Positions 1 through 8,993 of a stretch of 64,000 nucleotides of DNA are shown one piece after another. The position numbers and the translations under genes are program-made. Under the pieces are notes generated by a model, which was not told the DNA's origin, ran no database searches, and saw only the letters and a program-made list of their open reading frames with translations. Within the stretch, counting starts at the first letter, position 1, and each line of letters starts with the position of its first letter. The stretch comes from VRUE01 sp963714155 (lineage in GTDB: Bacteria > Actinomycetota > Thermoleophilia > Solirubrobacterales > 70-9), in assembly GCA_963714155.1 (NCBI GenBank), contig OY970236.1, forward strand, positions 558,001 through 622,000, given 5' to 3'.

Positions 1-312
1 CTCTCCGACTTCTTCGCCGAACAGCTCGCCGCCTATCTGAAGCGCGAGCGGCCCTATGACCCCGGCCTCGCCGCCGCCGAGGTGCCGGTCGACGCGGTGA
101 CGACCTCGGCCTCGGGCGTGGACCCTCATATCTCGGAGGCCAACGCCCGAATCCAGGCCCGTCGCATCGCCGAGGTCCGCGGCCTGCCCCTTGACCGGGT
201 CCTCGACCTCGTCTCCGAGCACACCGATGGCCGCTTCCTCGCCCTCTTCGGCGAGCCGGGAGTGAACGTCCTGCAGCTCAACCTCGCCCTCGACCGGGAG
301 GACGCCCGATGA
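1..312 (+). CDS. kdpC: KdpC, potassium-transporting ATPase subunit C (5' end outside window)
   Basis: The reading frame is already open at base 1, so only the C-terminal 103 residues are visible. They carry the KdpC end signature: a DPHIS stretch, a basic helix and the closing GEPGVNVLQLNLALD. KdpC is the single-span subunit that stabilises the KdpA-KdpB complex in the plasma membrane for ATP-driven K+ uptake. The stop overlaps the next start as ATGA, so it is translationally coupled to kdpB. A GTG at 82 lies inside the conserved domain and is not the start. The order kdpC-kdpB differs from the usual kdpA-kdpB-kdpC. Confidence 0.93.
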   Translation, partial: LSDFFAEQLAAYLKRERPYDPGLAAAEVPVDAVTTSASGVDPHISEANARIQARRIAEVRGLPLDRVLDLVSEHTDGRFLALFGEPGVNVLQLNLALDREDAR

Positions 313-2384
313 CCGACGAGACGCTTCGCAACGAGCCGCGCTCCCTGGTCGACCGGGCGATCATCGCGCGCGCCCTGCTCGATTCGCTGCGCAAGCTCGA
401 CCCTCGCCATCAGGTCCGTAACCCGGTGATGTTCGTGGTCGAGCTCGCCGCGGTGATCGTCACCGCCGGCTGGCTGATCCAGGTCTTCGGCGGACCGCCG
501 CTCGGCGGCGGCGATGAGCCCGCCTGGTTCGCCTTCTCGATCGGCGTGTGGCTCTGGCTCACCGTCGTCTTCGCCAACCTCGCCGAGGCGATCGCGGAGG
601 GGCGGGGCAAGGCGCAGGCGGACGCTTTGCGCTCGATGCGCAGCGAAACCGTGGCACGGCTGCGCGACGGAGGCGAGAAGCCGGCATCGGAGCTTCACCG
701 CGGCGACGTGGTCGTGGTCGAGGCGGGGGAGACGATTCCCGGCGACGGCACCGTGATCGAGGGCATCGCCTCGGTCGACGAGTCAGCGATCACCGGCGAG
801 TCGGCGCCGGTGGTGCGCGAGTCCGGCGGCGACCGCAGCGCCGTCACCGGCGGAACGCGGGTCCTCTCCGATCGGATCGTCATCGAGATCACCCAGGAGC
901 CGGGGCAGAGCTTTCTCGACCGGATGATCGCCCTGGTCGAGGGGGCGGAGCGGCGCAAGACTCCGAACGAGATCGCCCTGAACATCCTGCTCGCCGGGCT
1001 CACGCTGGTCTTCCTCGCCGTCGTCGTCGCGCTGCGGCCCTTCGCCGAGTTCTCGGGCACTGACGCATCCGTCGTTACCCTGATTGCGCTGCTGGTCGCG
1101 CTGATCCCGACCACGATCGGCGCCCTGCTCTCGGCGATCGGCATCGCCGGCATGGATCGCCTCGTCCGCCACAACGTCCTCGCTCTCTCGGGACGGGCGG
1201 TCGAGGCGTCCGGCGACGTCGACGTGCTCCTGCTCGACAAGACCGGGACGATCACGCTCGGCAACCGCGAGGCGACTCAGTTCATCCCGATGCCGGGGAT
1301 CGAGGAGGCCGAGCTGGCCGAGGCGGCGCAGCTCTCTTCGCTCGCCGACGAGACTCCCGAGGGCCGCTCGATCGTCGTCCTCGCCAAGGAGTTCGGGATC
1401 CGCGAGCGCCAGTTGGAATCTCACGAGGCGCACTTCGTTCCCTTCTCCGCCGAATCCCGGATGAGCGGGGTCGACGTCAACGGCAACCAGTACCGCAAGG
1501 GGGCCGGCGACGCGATCGTCCGCTACGTCACCGAGCAGGGCGGGCGGCCTCCCGCCGAGTTGCAGGAGCAGCTCGACCTGATCGGCCGCGAGGGCGGCAC
1601 GCCGCTCGCGGTCTGCCGCGACAACCACGTCCTCGGCGTCGTCTACCTGAAGGACATCGTCAAGGAGGGAATGCGCGCCCGCTTCGATGAATTGCGGCGG
1701 ATGGGGATCAGCACCGTCATGGTCACGGGCGACAACCGCCTCACCGCAGCGAAGATCGCCGAGGAGGCCGGAGTCGATGACTTCCTCCCCGAAGCGACCC
1801 CCGAGCAGAAGCTGGAGCTCATCCGGGGCCATCAGGAGGAAGGCCGGATGGTCGCGATGGCCGGCGACGGCACCAACGACGCCCCGGCCCTGGCGCAGTC
1901 CGACGTCGGGGTGGCGATGAACACCGGCACCCAGGCGGCGCGCGAGGCGGGCAACATGGTCGACCTCGACTCCAATCCCACGAAGCTGATCGAGGTCGTG
2001 GAGATCGGCAAGCAGCTCCTCATCACCCGCGGAGCGCTGACCACCTTCTCGATCGCCAACGACGTCGCCAAGTACTTCGCGATCCTGCCGGCGATCTTTG
2101 CCTTCACCTATGCGGCGAACCCGGGTGAGCGCGGACCGCTCGACGCCCTGAACATCATGGAGCTGGGGACGCCGACCTCGGCGATCCTCTCGGCGATCGT
2201 CTTCAACGCCCTCGTGATCCCGCTGCTCGTGCCGCTTGCCCTGCGCGGAGTCCGCTACCGGCCGATCGGCGCCACGGCGCTGCTGCGCCGAAACATGCTG
2301 ATCTTCGGCCTCGGCGGCTTGATCGTGCCCTTCGTCGGGATCAAGCTCCTAGACCTTGTGATCCACAACCTGCTCGGAGCATGA
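309..2384 (+). CDS. kdpB: KdpB, potassium-transporting P-type ATPase subunit B
   Basis: At 691 residues this is normal KdpB length. It is the catalytic P-type ATPase subunit of the Kdp high-affinity K+ pump. Visible motifs are the actuator TGES (about 162-165), the phosphorylated aspartate in DKTGT (about 310-314), the hinge motif GDGTNDAPAL, and the KdpB-type membrane stretch around IPTTIGALLSAIGIAG. Hydrophobic segments near 40-60, 75-95, 225-245 and 255-280, and at the C-terminus, fit the family topology. The ATG overlaps the kdpC stop by 4 bases, and the kdpD-like gene follows 4 bases after the stop. Nothing looks damaged. Confidence 0.97.
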   Translation: MTDETLRNEPRSLVDRAIIARALLDSLRKLDPRHQVRNPVMFVVELAAVIVTAGWLIQVFGGPPLGGGDEPAWFAFSIGVWLWLTVVFANLAEAIAEGRGKAQADALRSMRSETVARLRDGGEKPASELHRGDVVVVEAGETIPGDGTVIEGIASVDESAITGESAPVVRESGGDRSAVTGGTRVLSDRIVIEITQEPGQSFLDRMIALVEGAERRKTPNEIALNILLAGLTLVFLAVVVALRPFAEFSGTDASVVTLIALLVALIPTTIGALLSAIGIAGMDRLVRHNVLALSGRAVEASGDVDVLLLDKTGTITLGNREATQFIPMPGIEEAELAEAAQLSSLADETPEGRSIVVLAKEFGIRERQLESHEAHFVPFSAESRMSGVDVNGNQYRKGAGDAIVRYVTEQGGRPPAELQEQLDLIGREGGTPLAVCRDNHVLGVVYLKDIVKEGMRARFDELRRMGISTVMVTGDNRLTAAKIAEEAGVDDFLPEATPEQKLELIRGHQEEGRMVAMAGDGTNDAPALAQSDVGVAMNTGTQAAREAGNMVDLDSNPTKLIEVVEIGKQLLITRGALTTFSIANDVAKYFAILPAIFAFTYAANPGERGPLDALNIMELGTPTSAILSAIVFNALVIPLLVPLALRGVRYRPIGATALLRRNMLIFGLGGLIVPFVGIKLLDLVIHNLLGA

Positions 2385-2388
2385 GCCG

Positions 2389-3498
2389 ATGGCCGGCCGC
2401 CTCAAGGTCTTCATCGGCATGGCGGCCGGGGTCGGCAAGACCTACCGGATGCTTCAGGAGGGCCACGCCGAGCAGGAGGCCAGCCGCGACGTGGCGATCG
2501 GCTACATGGAGCCCCACAAGCGCCCGGAGACCTCGGCGCTGGCTGAGGGGCTGGAGGCGATTCCGCGCCGCCGCCTCACCTACCGCGGCACCGACCTCGA
2601 GGAGATGGACCTGCCGGCGCTGCTGATGCGAGCGCCCGAGCTGGCGCTGATAGACGAGCTCGCCCACACCAACGCTCCCGGGGCCGAGCACGAGAAGCGC
2701 TACGAAGACGTGCGTGACGTCCTCGCCGCCGGTATCGACGTCTTCTCCACGGTCAACGTCCAGCACCTGGAGTCGCTGAACGATCAGGTCACCGAGCTGA
2801 CCGGGACGCGGGTGCGGGAGACGATCCCCGACGCGGTGCTGGGGGAGGCCGACGAGGTGGTGCTGATCGACCTCACTCCCGAGGCGTTGATCGAGCGCCT
2901 TCGGGCGGGCAAGGTCTATCCCGGCGAGAACATCGAGGCGGCGCTCGGCAACTTCTTCACCGTGGAGAACCTGCTGGCCCTGCGCGAGGTCGCCCTGCGC
3001 CAGGTCGCCCAGGAGGTCGAGGCGAAGCGGCTGGTGGTCGAGGCGCCACTCGGCACCCGCACCGAGCGGGTCGCCGCCGAGGTGCCGAAGGCGGTGGGCG
3101 AGCGGATGCTCACGCTGGTCCGGCCTCAGCCTTCCTCCCAGCGTCTCGTGCGGCGCGCCTGGCGCTCGTCGCAGAGGCTGGGCGCGCCGCTCGACCTGCT
3201 GTGGGTGAAGCCGCCGGGCCAGCCGATCGAGGAGGAGGTCGAGCGCCAGGTGACGGCGCTGCGACACCTCGCCTCTGTCCTCGGCGCCACCTTCCTGATC
3301 GAGGAGAGCGACAACCTCGTCGATGGCGTCGCGCGGGTGGCCCGCGAGCGCGGCACCACCTACATCATGGTCGGGGAGTCCGAGCCGCCGCGCGGCCTGG
3401 CGAGGTTGCGGGAGCCATTGCCGCAGCGACTGATGCGGGCGACCCCGGCCGGGGTGGACGTGCGGATCGTCGCCCGTCGTGAGGGCAGGGAGGAGTAG
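2389..3498 (+). CDS. kdpD: KdpD-type sensor protein lacking the histidine kinase (KdpD N-domain plus UspA domain)
   Basis: 369 residues, against about 900 in full KdpD. Residues 1-210 are the KdpD N-terminal sensor domain, with a P-loop (GMAAGVGKT, about 10-18), a DELAHTN box and STVNVQHLESLN. Residues from about 220 on form a universal-stress-protein domain. The four membrane helices, GAF domain and histidine kinase of classical KdpD are absent, and no kdpE follows. Short KdpD proteins of this kind are known in cyanobacteria and Deinococcus. It probably senses K+ or turgor, or binds nucleotide to modulate the pump, but cannot phosphorylate a regulator by itself. It is coupled to the next gene by a TAGTG overlap. 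Confidence 0.85.
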   Translation: MAGRLKVFIGMAAGVGKTYRMLQEGHAEQEASRDVAIGYMEPHKRPETSALAEGLEAIPRRRLTYRGTDLEEMDLPALLMRAPELALIDELAHTNAPGAEHEKRYEDVRDVLAAGIDVFSTVNVQHLESLNDQVTELTGTRVRETIPDAVLGEADEVVLIDLTPEALIERLRAGKVYPGENIEAALGNFFTVENLLALREVALRQVAQEVEAKRLVVEAPLGTRTERVAAEVPKAVGERMLTLVRPQPSSQRLVRRAWRSSQRLGAPLDLLWVKPPGQPIEEEVERQVTALRHLASVLGATFLIEESDNLVDGVARVARERGTTYIMVGESEPPRGLARLREPLPQRLMRATPAGVDVRIVARREGREE

Positions 3499-4070
3499 TG
3501 CCGGTGAGGATCGAGCATCTCCTGATCGCCGTCGCGCTCGTCGCCGGCCTGATCGGCGGTTACCTGATCGCCCGTTCGCGGCTTCGCGGCGGCCGCTCCG
3601 AGCGGCCGCAGGCCATCCACCAGATCCTCCTGCCCTTCACCGGCACGGAGATCTCGCGGCGAGCGCTCGACGCGGCGCTGCGCCTGGCGCGGGCCGAGGA
3701 GGCGACGCTGATGCCGGCCTACCTGGCGGCGGTGCCGAAGCGGCTGCCGCTCGACTGCGCGATCCCGGCCGAGGCGGCGAAGGCGATGCCGATGCTCGAG
3801 GCGATCGAGCAGCGCGCCGCGTCCCAGGACGTCTCAGTGGACGCACGCATCGAGCGGGGCCGCTCCTATCGCCATGCCCTGGAGCGGCTGCTCTCGCGCG
3901 AGAGCTTCGACCGCGTCGTCGTGCCGGCGACGGCCGAGGCCGGCGCTGGCTTCTCGGGCGACGATCTCGTCTGGCTCTTGGAGAAGGCGCCCGCCGAGGT
4001 TCTGATCCTTCGCCCCGACCCGGAGGACACGCGGTTCGTGACGGCGAACGGATCACGGGCTGCCTCGTAG
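3498..4070 (+). CDS. Membrane-anchored universal stress protein (UspA) domain protein
   Basis: 190 residues from a GTG that overlaps the kdpD stop (TAGTG). An N-terminal hydrophobic segment (about 5-25) is followed by a short basic stretch and a UspA-like alpha/beta domain (about 38-190) beginning QILLPFTG and ending with VLILRPDPED. UspA domains bind ATP or cyclic nucleotides in many bacteria. The gene is the last of the kdp operon, suggesting it works with the truncated KdpD in regulating or assembling the pump. An alternative GTG lies 6 bases downstream. The first tRNA-Ala repeat begins 24 bases after its stop, so the operon end sits at the edge of the genomic-element array. Confidence 0.75.
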   Translation: MPVRIEHLLIAVALVAGLIGGYLIARSRLRGGRSERPQAIHQILLPFTGTEISRRALDAALRLARAEEATLMPAYLAAVPKRLPLDCAIPAEAAKAMPMLEAIEQRAASQDVSVDARIERGRSYRHALERLLSRESFDRVVVPATAEAGAGFSGDDLVWLLEKAPAEVLILRPDPEDTRFVTANGSRAAS

Positions 4071-4093
4071 GTCGGTCACGCACGCGGAAAAGA

Positions 4094-4137
4094 TGGAGCT
4101 AGGCGGATTCGAACCGCCGACCTCCTGGGTGCGATCC
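4094..4137 (-). repeat. att copy 1: tRNA-Ala 3'-end duplication (outer edge of element 1)
   Basis: 44 bases identical to the 3' part (anticodon loop to discriminator base) of the intact tRNA-Ala gene at 23910-23982. It lacks the D arm and 5' acceptor strand, so it is not a gene. It is the outermost of five copies and marks the left boundary between the kdp operon and the inserted elements. Confidence 0.92.
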
Positions 4138-4397
4138 ACGGACGCCATGTTCAGCGCAGGCGCCTGAAATCTGGTGATTTACAGGGATATTCGTGACTCG
4201 CTCCCGAGCGGCCGATTTAGCCGGATGCGCGGGGATTAGCGGGGATATGCGGGGAGTCAGCCACTTCTGGCCAGAAGTGGCTGAAATGAGGGAAGGCGGT
4301 TGGAAACGCGTGCCTCGCTTCCCAAGGAGGCTTTTCTTGTGTTTCATCTATCCCAAGGAAAGCGCCTAAACCTTGGGTTACCTCGATCTTCGCTCGA
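4138..4397. other. Non-coding left end of element 1
   Basis: Apart from the 26-bp palindrome, this stretch holds short GGGGATT/GGGGATATGCGGGGAGTC direct repeats just before the palindrome, also seen before the palindromes of elements 2 and 4. I see no gene; the frames crossing it are interrupted or read through the tRNA copy. Confidence 0.6.
4258..4283. repeat. Left-end palindrome of element 1 (arm-site candidate)
   Basis: Perfect 26-bp palindrome with 13-base arms (CAGCCACTTCTGG and its complement). It starts 164 bases after the start of att copy 1 and is followed by GGCGGTTGGA at 4295-4304. Equivalent palindromes sit 163-173 bases after att copies 2 and 4. The CAGCCAC arm matches the palindrome at the other end of the same element (9540-9563), not those of the other elements. 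It is probably an arm-type site for a site-specific recombinase. Confidence 0.7.
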
Positions 4398-6941
4398 TTA
4401 GACCGGCTGGCTATCGGCCAGTCCTAGCTGCTCCGACTCATGATGCACCTGCCGCTCTAGGTCTCGCGCCCACTCTTCGCTTGCCACGCTGCAGTCCTTC
4501 GCATCGCGGCTGAAACGGATCCGCATCACCGACTCGGGCCATCCATCGACGTTCGCAAGTTCCTCACCCAACATCGCCGCCACCCCATCATTGTGGGTGG
4601 CGAGCACCATTTGCTCTGGCTGGAGCAGCCGCGAGAACGCTCGCAACGTGCTGGCGAAGCCGGCGGTGTTGGCGTTATCGAAACCCGCCGTGGGATCATC
4701 CATGACCAGAACCCTCCGGCGCTCGAGCGGCTGCAGCATGTGTAGAGCGCAGAACCAGGACAACCCCAGCACCGTGCGCTCTGCTGAGTTCAGTAGGAGC
4801 CGCGCGTCGAGATCCGCACGTTCGGTCGCCAGCCCGCTCAACACCACCCTGCGATCCTCGACCGACATCTGCAGCGGCTTGAAATACCACTCGAAGCGCA
4901 CGATCGACGCCATCAGCTCCCGCACCACCGGTGCCAGCCGTTCGTCCAAGAGGCCGCACACCATTTGCTCGCTCGCGTGCAGGATCGGTCCCTCGCGTCG
5001 CAGCGTCCGCGCCAATTCATAGCGGCACAGAGCCACCATCACTACATCCGCGTGGCCTCCGAAACGCCGCGCCGGATGAGCTTGGAGTCGCTGGGCTATC
5101 TGCCGCAGCCCGGACACCTGACTATCGAGCGCCTCGCTCAATTCGCGCAGCACTGGCCCTACCTCCTCCGCGACGAACTCCTCATCGCCAAAACCCGCTG
5201 CCCGCAGAACCTGCTCAGTGAGATTCGGCGCAGGTAGGGCACGCGGGCGCGCCGCCGGTTTACTCAACTGCTCCAGATCCTTCCGCGGCACCATCTTCGC
5301 CGCCTGCTCTAGCGCCTCGGCGTAGTCGCGCAGCTGTTGTCGCCAGCTCTCCTCGTTGAGCCCGGAGGCATCCTCGCGAAATCGACGCGCCTCCGTTTCT
5401 ATTGACGCGCTGTGGCTCAACCAGCGGGCAGCAAGTGGTGCGGCCAAGGGTGCCTCCTCATCCTTCGGCTGGTCCTCTCGGACCGGCTCGGCTGCTCTTT
5501 CGGCCCGCACCTGCTCTCTCAGCACCTCCAGCAGGGCCCAGCTTGCTGCGGCCACCTGGCTTCGTTCGGCCAAGAGCTCGGCCACCGCTTCGCCGGCCTG
5601 ATCGAGAACCTTCTCCACCTTCTCCTCGTCGAGCTCACCATCAACGGCCCTTGCCACTGCTTGATCAGCGCCATTGAGCGAGTCGAGCACGCGCTCCTCC
5701 GTTGTCCACTGCCGCGGCTGGAAGCTCTTCGCGATGGCCGCCAGAGTGCCTTCTACCTGGCCCACGTCGGCCAGTGCTGAGTAGTCGTGCACCAGGTCGC
5801 TCTTCAGTTCTTCGTCGAGGTGCTTTAGGCCAACTGAGTTGGCTCGCGGCAGGTTCGCCATCCCGGCCGCTGACAGTGCCCTGTCAGCCTCGGCCTTGCT
5901 CTCCCGCAAGAGCTTCTCGGTGCGAGATTTCAGATCTGGGATCTCCAACCCCGTCACCTCCAGCAACGCGCTGAAGCGTTCCTGCGGGTCCTCGCTCACC
6001 AGCTCGGTGATTGCCTCGTGGGTCAGCACACAGCGGTTTAGTTGGGCTCGCTGCTCCTCGCTCGGTGCAGGCACTACCTTGCCGTCACGTTGGATCGTGA
6101 ACTCGCCCTTTCCACCGCGCGGCAGATGTTCTACGTATTCCTCAACCGAGACCCCCGGCGGCGTTCGCTGCGAACGGCCCGCCCAGGCCAGTTCCATCGC
6201 CTCCACGAGCGTCGTCTTGCCGCTCCCATTTGGTCCGTGCACGACGGTGACAGCCGCCAAGTCCAGTTCGACCTGCTCAATCGAGCGCAGATGATGGACC
6301 CCGATCTTGGCAATCGGGGTGGGGGAGGGGAGTTCCTCGGCCTGGTCACTCTCGCCGATCAGCGCCTCTGCGCATTCACCGCCTACCCGGGTGCGTTGCT
6401 CACCGAAGCGCGCGTCGAGCTCGCCCGCCGCCCGCTCTACCTCAGTCCGCAAGAGCTGCCAGAACTCCTGCACCTCCGCCCGCGAGATCTCTTCCCCCAG
6501 CAACCGTCGACAGCGCGGCAGCAGTGGCGCCAGCGCATCGTCAAGGCGTTCGCGGTCGCCCAGGTCGCTTTCCAGGACGAGATTCAGATCCACTCGGTTG
6601 AAGACCGCAAAGTCCTGCGACAGCTGCTCCGCCAGTGCCCGTAGTTCCCCCGCCGCATCCGCATCGACAATCGCCACCACCACCGGCGTGCCGAAGGCAG
6701 AGGCGCCGTCCCCGGCAAGCTGATGGCGAATTCCCGACCCCGCGAAGAGCAGTTGTCGCCAGGCCTCGATTCCGAGCGGCGCCCGCCCCTCGGCGATCAG
6801 CGCTAGCTGGGCGGTCTTCGTCTCCCATGCGACTCCGCTGACGAGTGGCAGTGGCTCGCCAAAAGGCATCGCCTCGCCGCTTCGCACCTGAAAGCCCATG
6901 TCCTTGAGGTGCGAAAGCACCCTTGCGGTTCCCTCAGCCAA
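4398..6941 (-). CDS. ABC/SMC-type ATPase, partner of the SIR2-like protein
   Basis: 847 residues. An N-terminal region of about 205 residues of unknown fold precedes an ATPase head split by a long central region, as in RecF/SMC/RloC-like proteins. The Walker A is GPNGSGKTT (about 236-244). The Walker B with D-loop is VLVMDDPTAGFD (about 744-755), with a signature-like NSAERT before it and an H-loop ATHND after. The centre is helical and charged (coiled-coil-like). It starts at TTG inside the end of the upstream gene (8-base overlap, TTGGCTGA), so the two proteins are made in a coupled way. The role is inferred as a sensor or regulator of the SIR2-like effector in a two-gene defence system. 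No nuclease motif is recognised. Confidence 0.8.
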   Translation of the reverse strand: MAEGTARVLSHLKDMGFQVRSGEAMPFGEPLPLVSGVAWETKTAQLALIAEGRAPLGIEAWRQLLFAGSGIRHQLAGDGASAFGTPVVVAIVDADAAGELRALAEQLSQDFAVFNRVDLNLVLESDLGDRERLDDALAPLLPRCRRLLGEEISRAEVQEFWQLLRTEVERAAGELDARFGEQRTRVGGECAEALIGESDQAEELPSPTPIAKIGVHHLRSIEQVELDLAAVTVVHGPNGSGKTTLVEAMELAWAGRSQRTPPGVSVEEYVEHLPRGGKGEFTIQRDGKVVPAPSEEQRAQLNRCVLTHEAITELVSEDPQERFSALLEVTGLEIPDLKSRTEKLLRESKAEADRALSAAGMANLPRANSVGLKHLDEELKSDLVHDYSALADVGQVEGTLAAIAKSFQPRQWTTEERVLDSLNGADQAVARAVDGELDEEKVEKVLDQAGEAVAELLAERSQVAAASWALLEVLREQVRAERAAEPVREDQPKDEEAPLAAPLAARWLSHSASIETEARRFREDASGLNEESWRQQLRDYAEALEQAAKMVPRKDLEQLSKPAARPRALPAPNLTEQVLRAAGFGDEEFVAEEVGPVLRELSEALDSQVSGLRQIAQRLQAHPARRFGGHADVVMVALCRYELARTLRREGPILHASEQMVCGLLDERLAPVVRELMASIVRFEWYFKPLQMSVEDRRVVLSGLATERADLDARLLLNSAERTVLGLSWFCALHMLQPLERRRVLVMDDPTAGFDNANTAGFASTLRAFSRLLQPEQMVLATHNDGVAAMLGEELANVDGWPESVMRIRFSRDAKDCSVASEEWARDLERQVHHESEQLGLADSQPV

Positions 6942-8466
6942 TGTCGATTCGCCTGCCAGTCGCCAGGTTGACGCCCTCGAGCCTGTCCCCGTCGCCGGCG
7001 AGCAGAATGCATTCGAGGTTCTTCGGGCGGTGCTCGGCCAGCGCGTTCCGCAGGGCCTCTAGCTCCGCCCCCTCGCGGCAGCTTTGCTCCAGCTCATCGA
7101 TCGGGATTCCGACCGGCATGTAGGCGAATACGCCATCGATGATGAAGCCATAGTCGGCGAGCGCTTCGGCGCTTGACTCCGGCTCCAAGCGCCCGAGCCG
7201 CTCGCGTAGCCGTCGTCGTGCCTCAATCAGACACACACTTCGAGCCAGGTCATACTTGTGCGGCACATATCCTCCTGCTGCAATCTGATTGGCCCGCTGG
7301 ATTAGCTCATCGATTCGAGGGGCTCCTGCTAGATAGGACCAGCGCAGCATCGTCGGCGTGCTGATCGTCAGCGTTGCTAGTCGAGTGTCGAGTTCCTCGC
7401 TCAGCTCGACTCCGGCATCCCGCAGCTCGTTCTCTAGCTTGATCGCCAACAGCTCGGCGAGCAAGACCAGCAGTGCAGCCGTAGTCGTCGACCCCTCGAT
7501 GCAGACTTTCGTCACCGCGCCGTCGGTTGCCGCATTGCCTAGGCCGCACGCGATCATGCTCTCGATCGGCGTGGCGTTGCGGGCAATATCGATTGCGACC
7601 ACCCGCGGCGATCCGCTTGCCGGGCTCTGTGCATAGACGTGTTTCAAGACCTGTCGTACCTGCGTAGTGAATTTCGTGTCCTGGGCGGAGAAGCCGATCA
7701 GCATGAGAACGTGATCTCTTGCCCGGTCGCGGAACTTGTCGCGGCTCCAGGCCGACTCCTGCCATTCCTCCAGTTGCTCGCGCCGGATCACGATCCCTTC
7801 CGCCGCCTTTGGCTCGTCGACCGCCGCCAGTTCTCGGTAGCGGACCGCGCAGCCGTTCGCCTTGAAGAGGGTGAAGGAACTCTCATCCCTTTTCGTGTCA
7901 CTGGCCACCTCCGCATCGGCGACGATCCGCGCACGATCGATCCAGTGTCGTCCCGCCGAGGTCTCGCCATAGACGAAGCCTTCAGCGCTCAGCCCGCCCT
8001 CCGCGCCACAGTCGTAGTTGAAGCCGAACGCCTCCTCCAGCAGCCCCTCACGCACCATTCGCGCCAGTACGCAGTAGACGCAGAAGTGCGCCCCCAACTT
8101 CTCCGCCGGCTGCCAAAGGTCTGTGTCCGGAATTCCGACCTCGCTTATCACCCGGCTCTGGTCCGCTTTAAGGTAGATCGCTTCCGCGATCCCTGCCAAG
8201 TCTGTCTCCTCTAGCCCCTCGGCGTGAGGCGCGAACTCGGTGTTAGCGAGGTAGGCGGTATGCAGGTCGACGGCGATTTCGCCCGCCAGCCGCACTCCGC
8301 AATCCCATGAGGCTCCGGCGCCGATCACCGGAAGCAGCCTTTGGCCGTGCAACTGCAACGCGAGCTTCTGAATCGCCTCGAGCTCGCTCTCGGGCAGCTG
8401 CTGTGCTGCCGAAAGGTGATCAGTCATCTGCTGCTGCCGGCTCGCCTCCATCACTTGTATACCCAT
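6934..8466 (-). CDS. SIR2-like domain protein (putative defence effector)
   Basis: 510 residues; the ATG has a GGAGGG ribosome site about 10 bases upstream. Residues 40-270 have the order of a SIR2_2-type domain: LLPVIGAGAS (44-53) for NAD binding, FNYD (149-152) corresponding to the TTNYD motif, LFKANG (200-205) where the family usually has K-x-HG, and LMLIGFSAQD (254-263). The C-terminal 230 residues are helical and unrecognised. SIR2-like domains of defence systems usually cleave NAD+ on infection. Here the usual catalytic histidine reads Asn204, so activity is uncertain. It is the first gene of a two-gene operon with the ATPase. The assignment rests on motif order only. Confidence 0.72.
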   Translation of the reverse strand: MGIQVMEASRQQQMTDHLSAAQQLPESELEAIQKLALQLHGQRLLPVIGAGASWDCGVRLAGEIAVDLHTAYLANTEFAPHAEGLEETDLAGIAEAIYLKADQSRVISEVGIPDTDLWQPAEKLGAHFCVYCVLARMVREGLLEEAFGFNYDCGAEGGLSAEGFVYGETSAGRHWIDRARIVADAEVASDTKRDESSFTLFKANGCAVRYRELAAVDEPKAAEGIVIRREQLEEWQESAWSRDKFRDRARDHVLMLIGFSAQDTKFTTQVRQVLKHVYAQSPASGSPRVVAIDIARNATPIESMIACGLGNAATDGAVTKVCIEGSTTTAALLVLLAELLAIKLENELRDAGVELSEELDTRLATLTISTPTMLRWSYLAGAPRIDELIQRANQIAAGGYVPHKYDLARSVCLIEARRRLRERLGRLEPESSAEALADYGFIIDGVFAYMPVGIPIDELEQSCREGAELEALRNALAEHRPKNLECILLAGDGDRLEGVNLATGRRIDIG

Positions 8467-8602
8467 CTGCTTGCGCCCTCCCTCTCCGCCTGCGATCGCA
8501 AGCTCTGCGCTGACCTTGGTGTGATCGCTTTAGATCCTATGCGGCTTAGATATTCCGGCGTATCTATCGGGTACGTTTCCGCTCAAAAGAGAATGGAGAC
8601 TG

Positions 8603-8920
8603 ATGTACTTCAGCGTTGGTAACAACACGGCCGGTGAACCTTCGTGGTGGCTCTACGGCAACAACAACGAGATGGTCGCTTGGGCGGGGGAGACCTTCGA
8701 CAGCCAGAGCAACGCCCATCGCGCGGCGAGTGACTTCAAGGCCGGGGCCAGCAGTGCTCGCTACGAGATTTACCAGGATGCAGGAGCTAGCTGGAGGTGG
8801 CGCGCTTGGCGCTCAAGTGACAAGGTTGCGGCGTCCGGCGAGTCCTTCTATGACCGTGGCAATGCCGAAGCTGCCGCCGCAAATGTCCGCGACAACGCCG
8901 GAATTGCAACCGGGCTGTAG
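8603..8920 (+). CDS. YegP-like (DUF1508) two-repeat protein
   Basis: 105 residues with a GGAG site 6 bases before the ATG. It contains two copies of the DUF1508/YegP fold: one around WWLYGNNNEMVAWAGETFDS and a clearer one around WRWRAWRSSDKVAASGESF (about 65-85), each followed by a helix ending in a Phe/Val-rich stretch. The family is small and cytosolic with no agreed function. It is divergent from the SIR2-like gene, with 136 bases of shared upstream region. It lies inside element 1 and has no clear partner, so it may be passenger cargo. Confidence 0.75.
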   Translation: MYFSVGNNTAGEPSWWLYGNNNEMVAWAGETFDSQSNAHRAASDFKAGASSARYEIYQDAGASWRWRAWRSSDKVAASGESFYDRGNAEAAAANVRDNAGIATGL

Positions 8921-8993
8921 CTAGCAGAACGCTTTTAGCCGTCTACGCAATGGCGTTATCGGGCATGTCAAGCAACAGAATGGCCCTTGGTGG

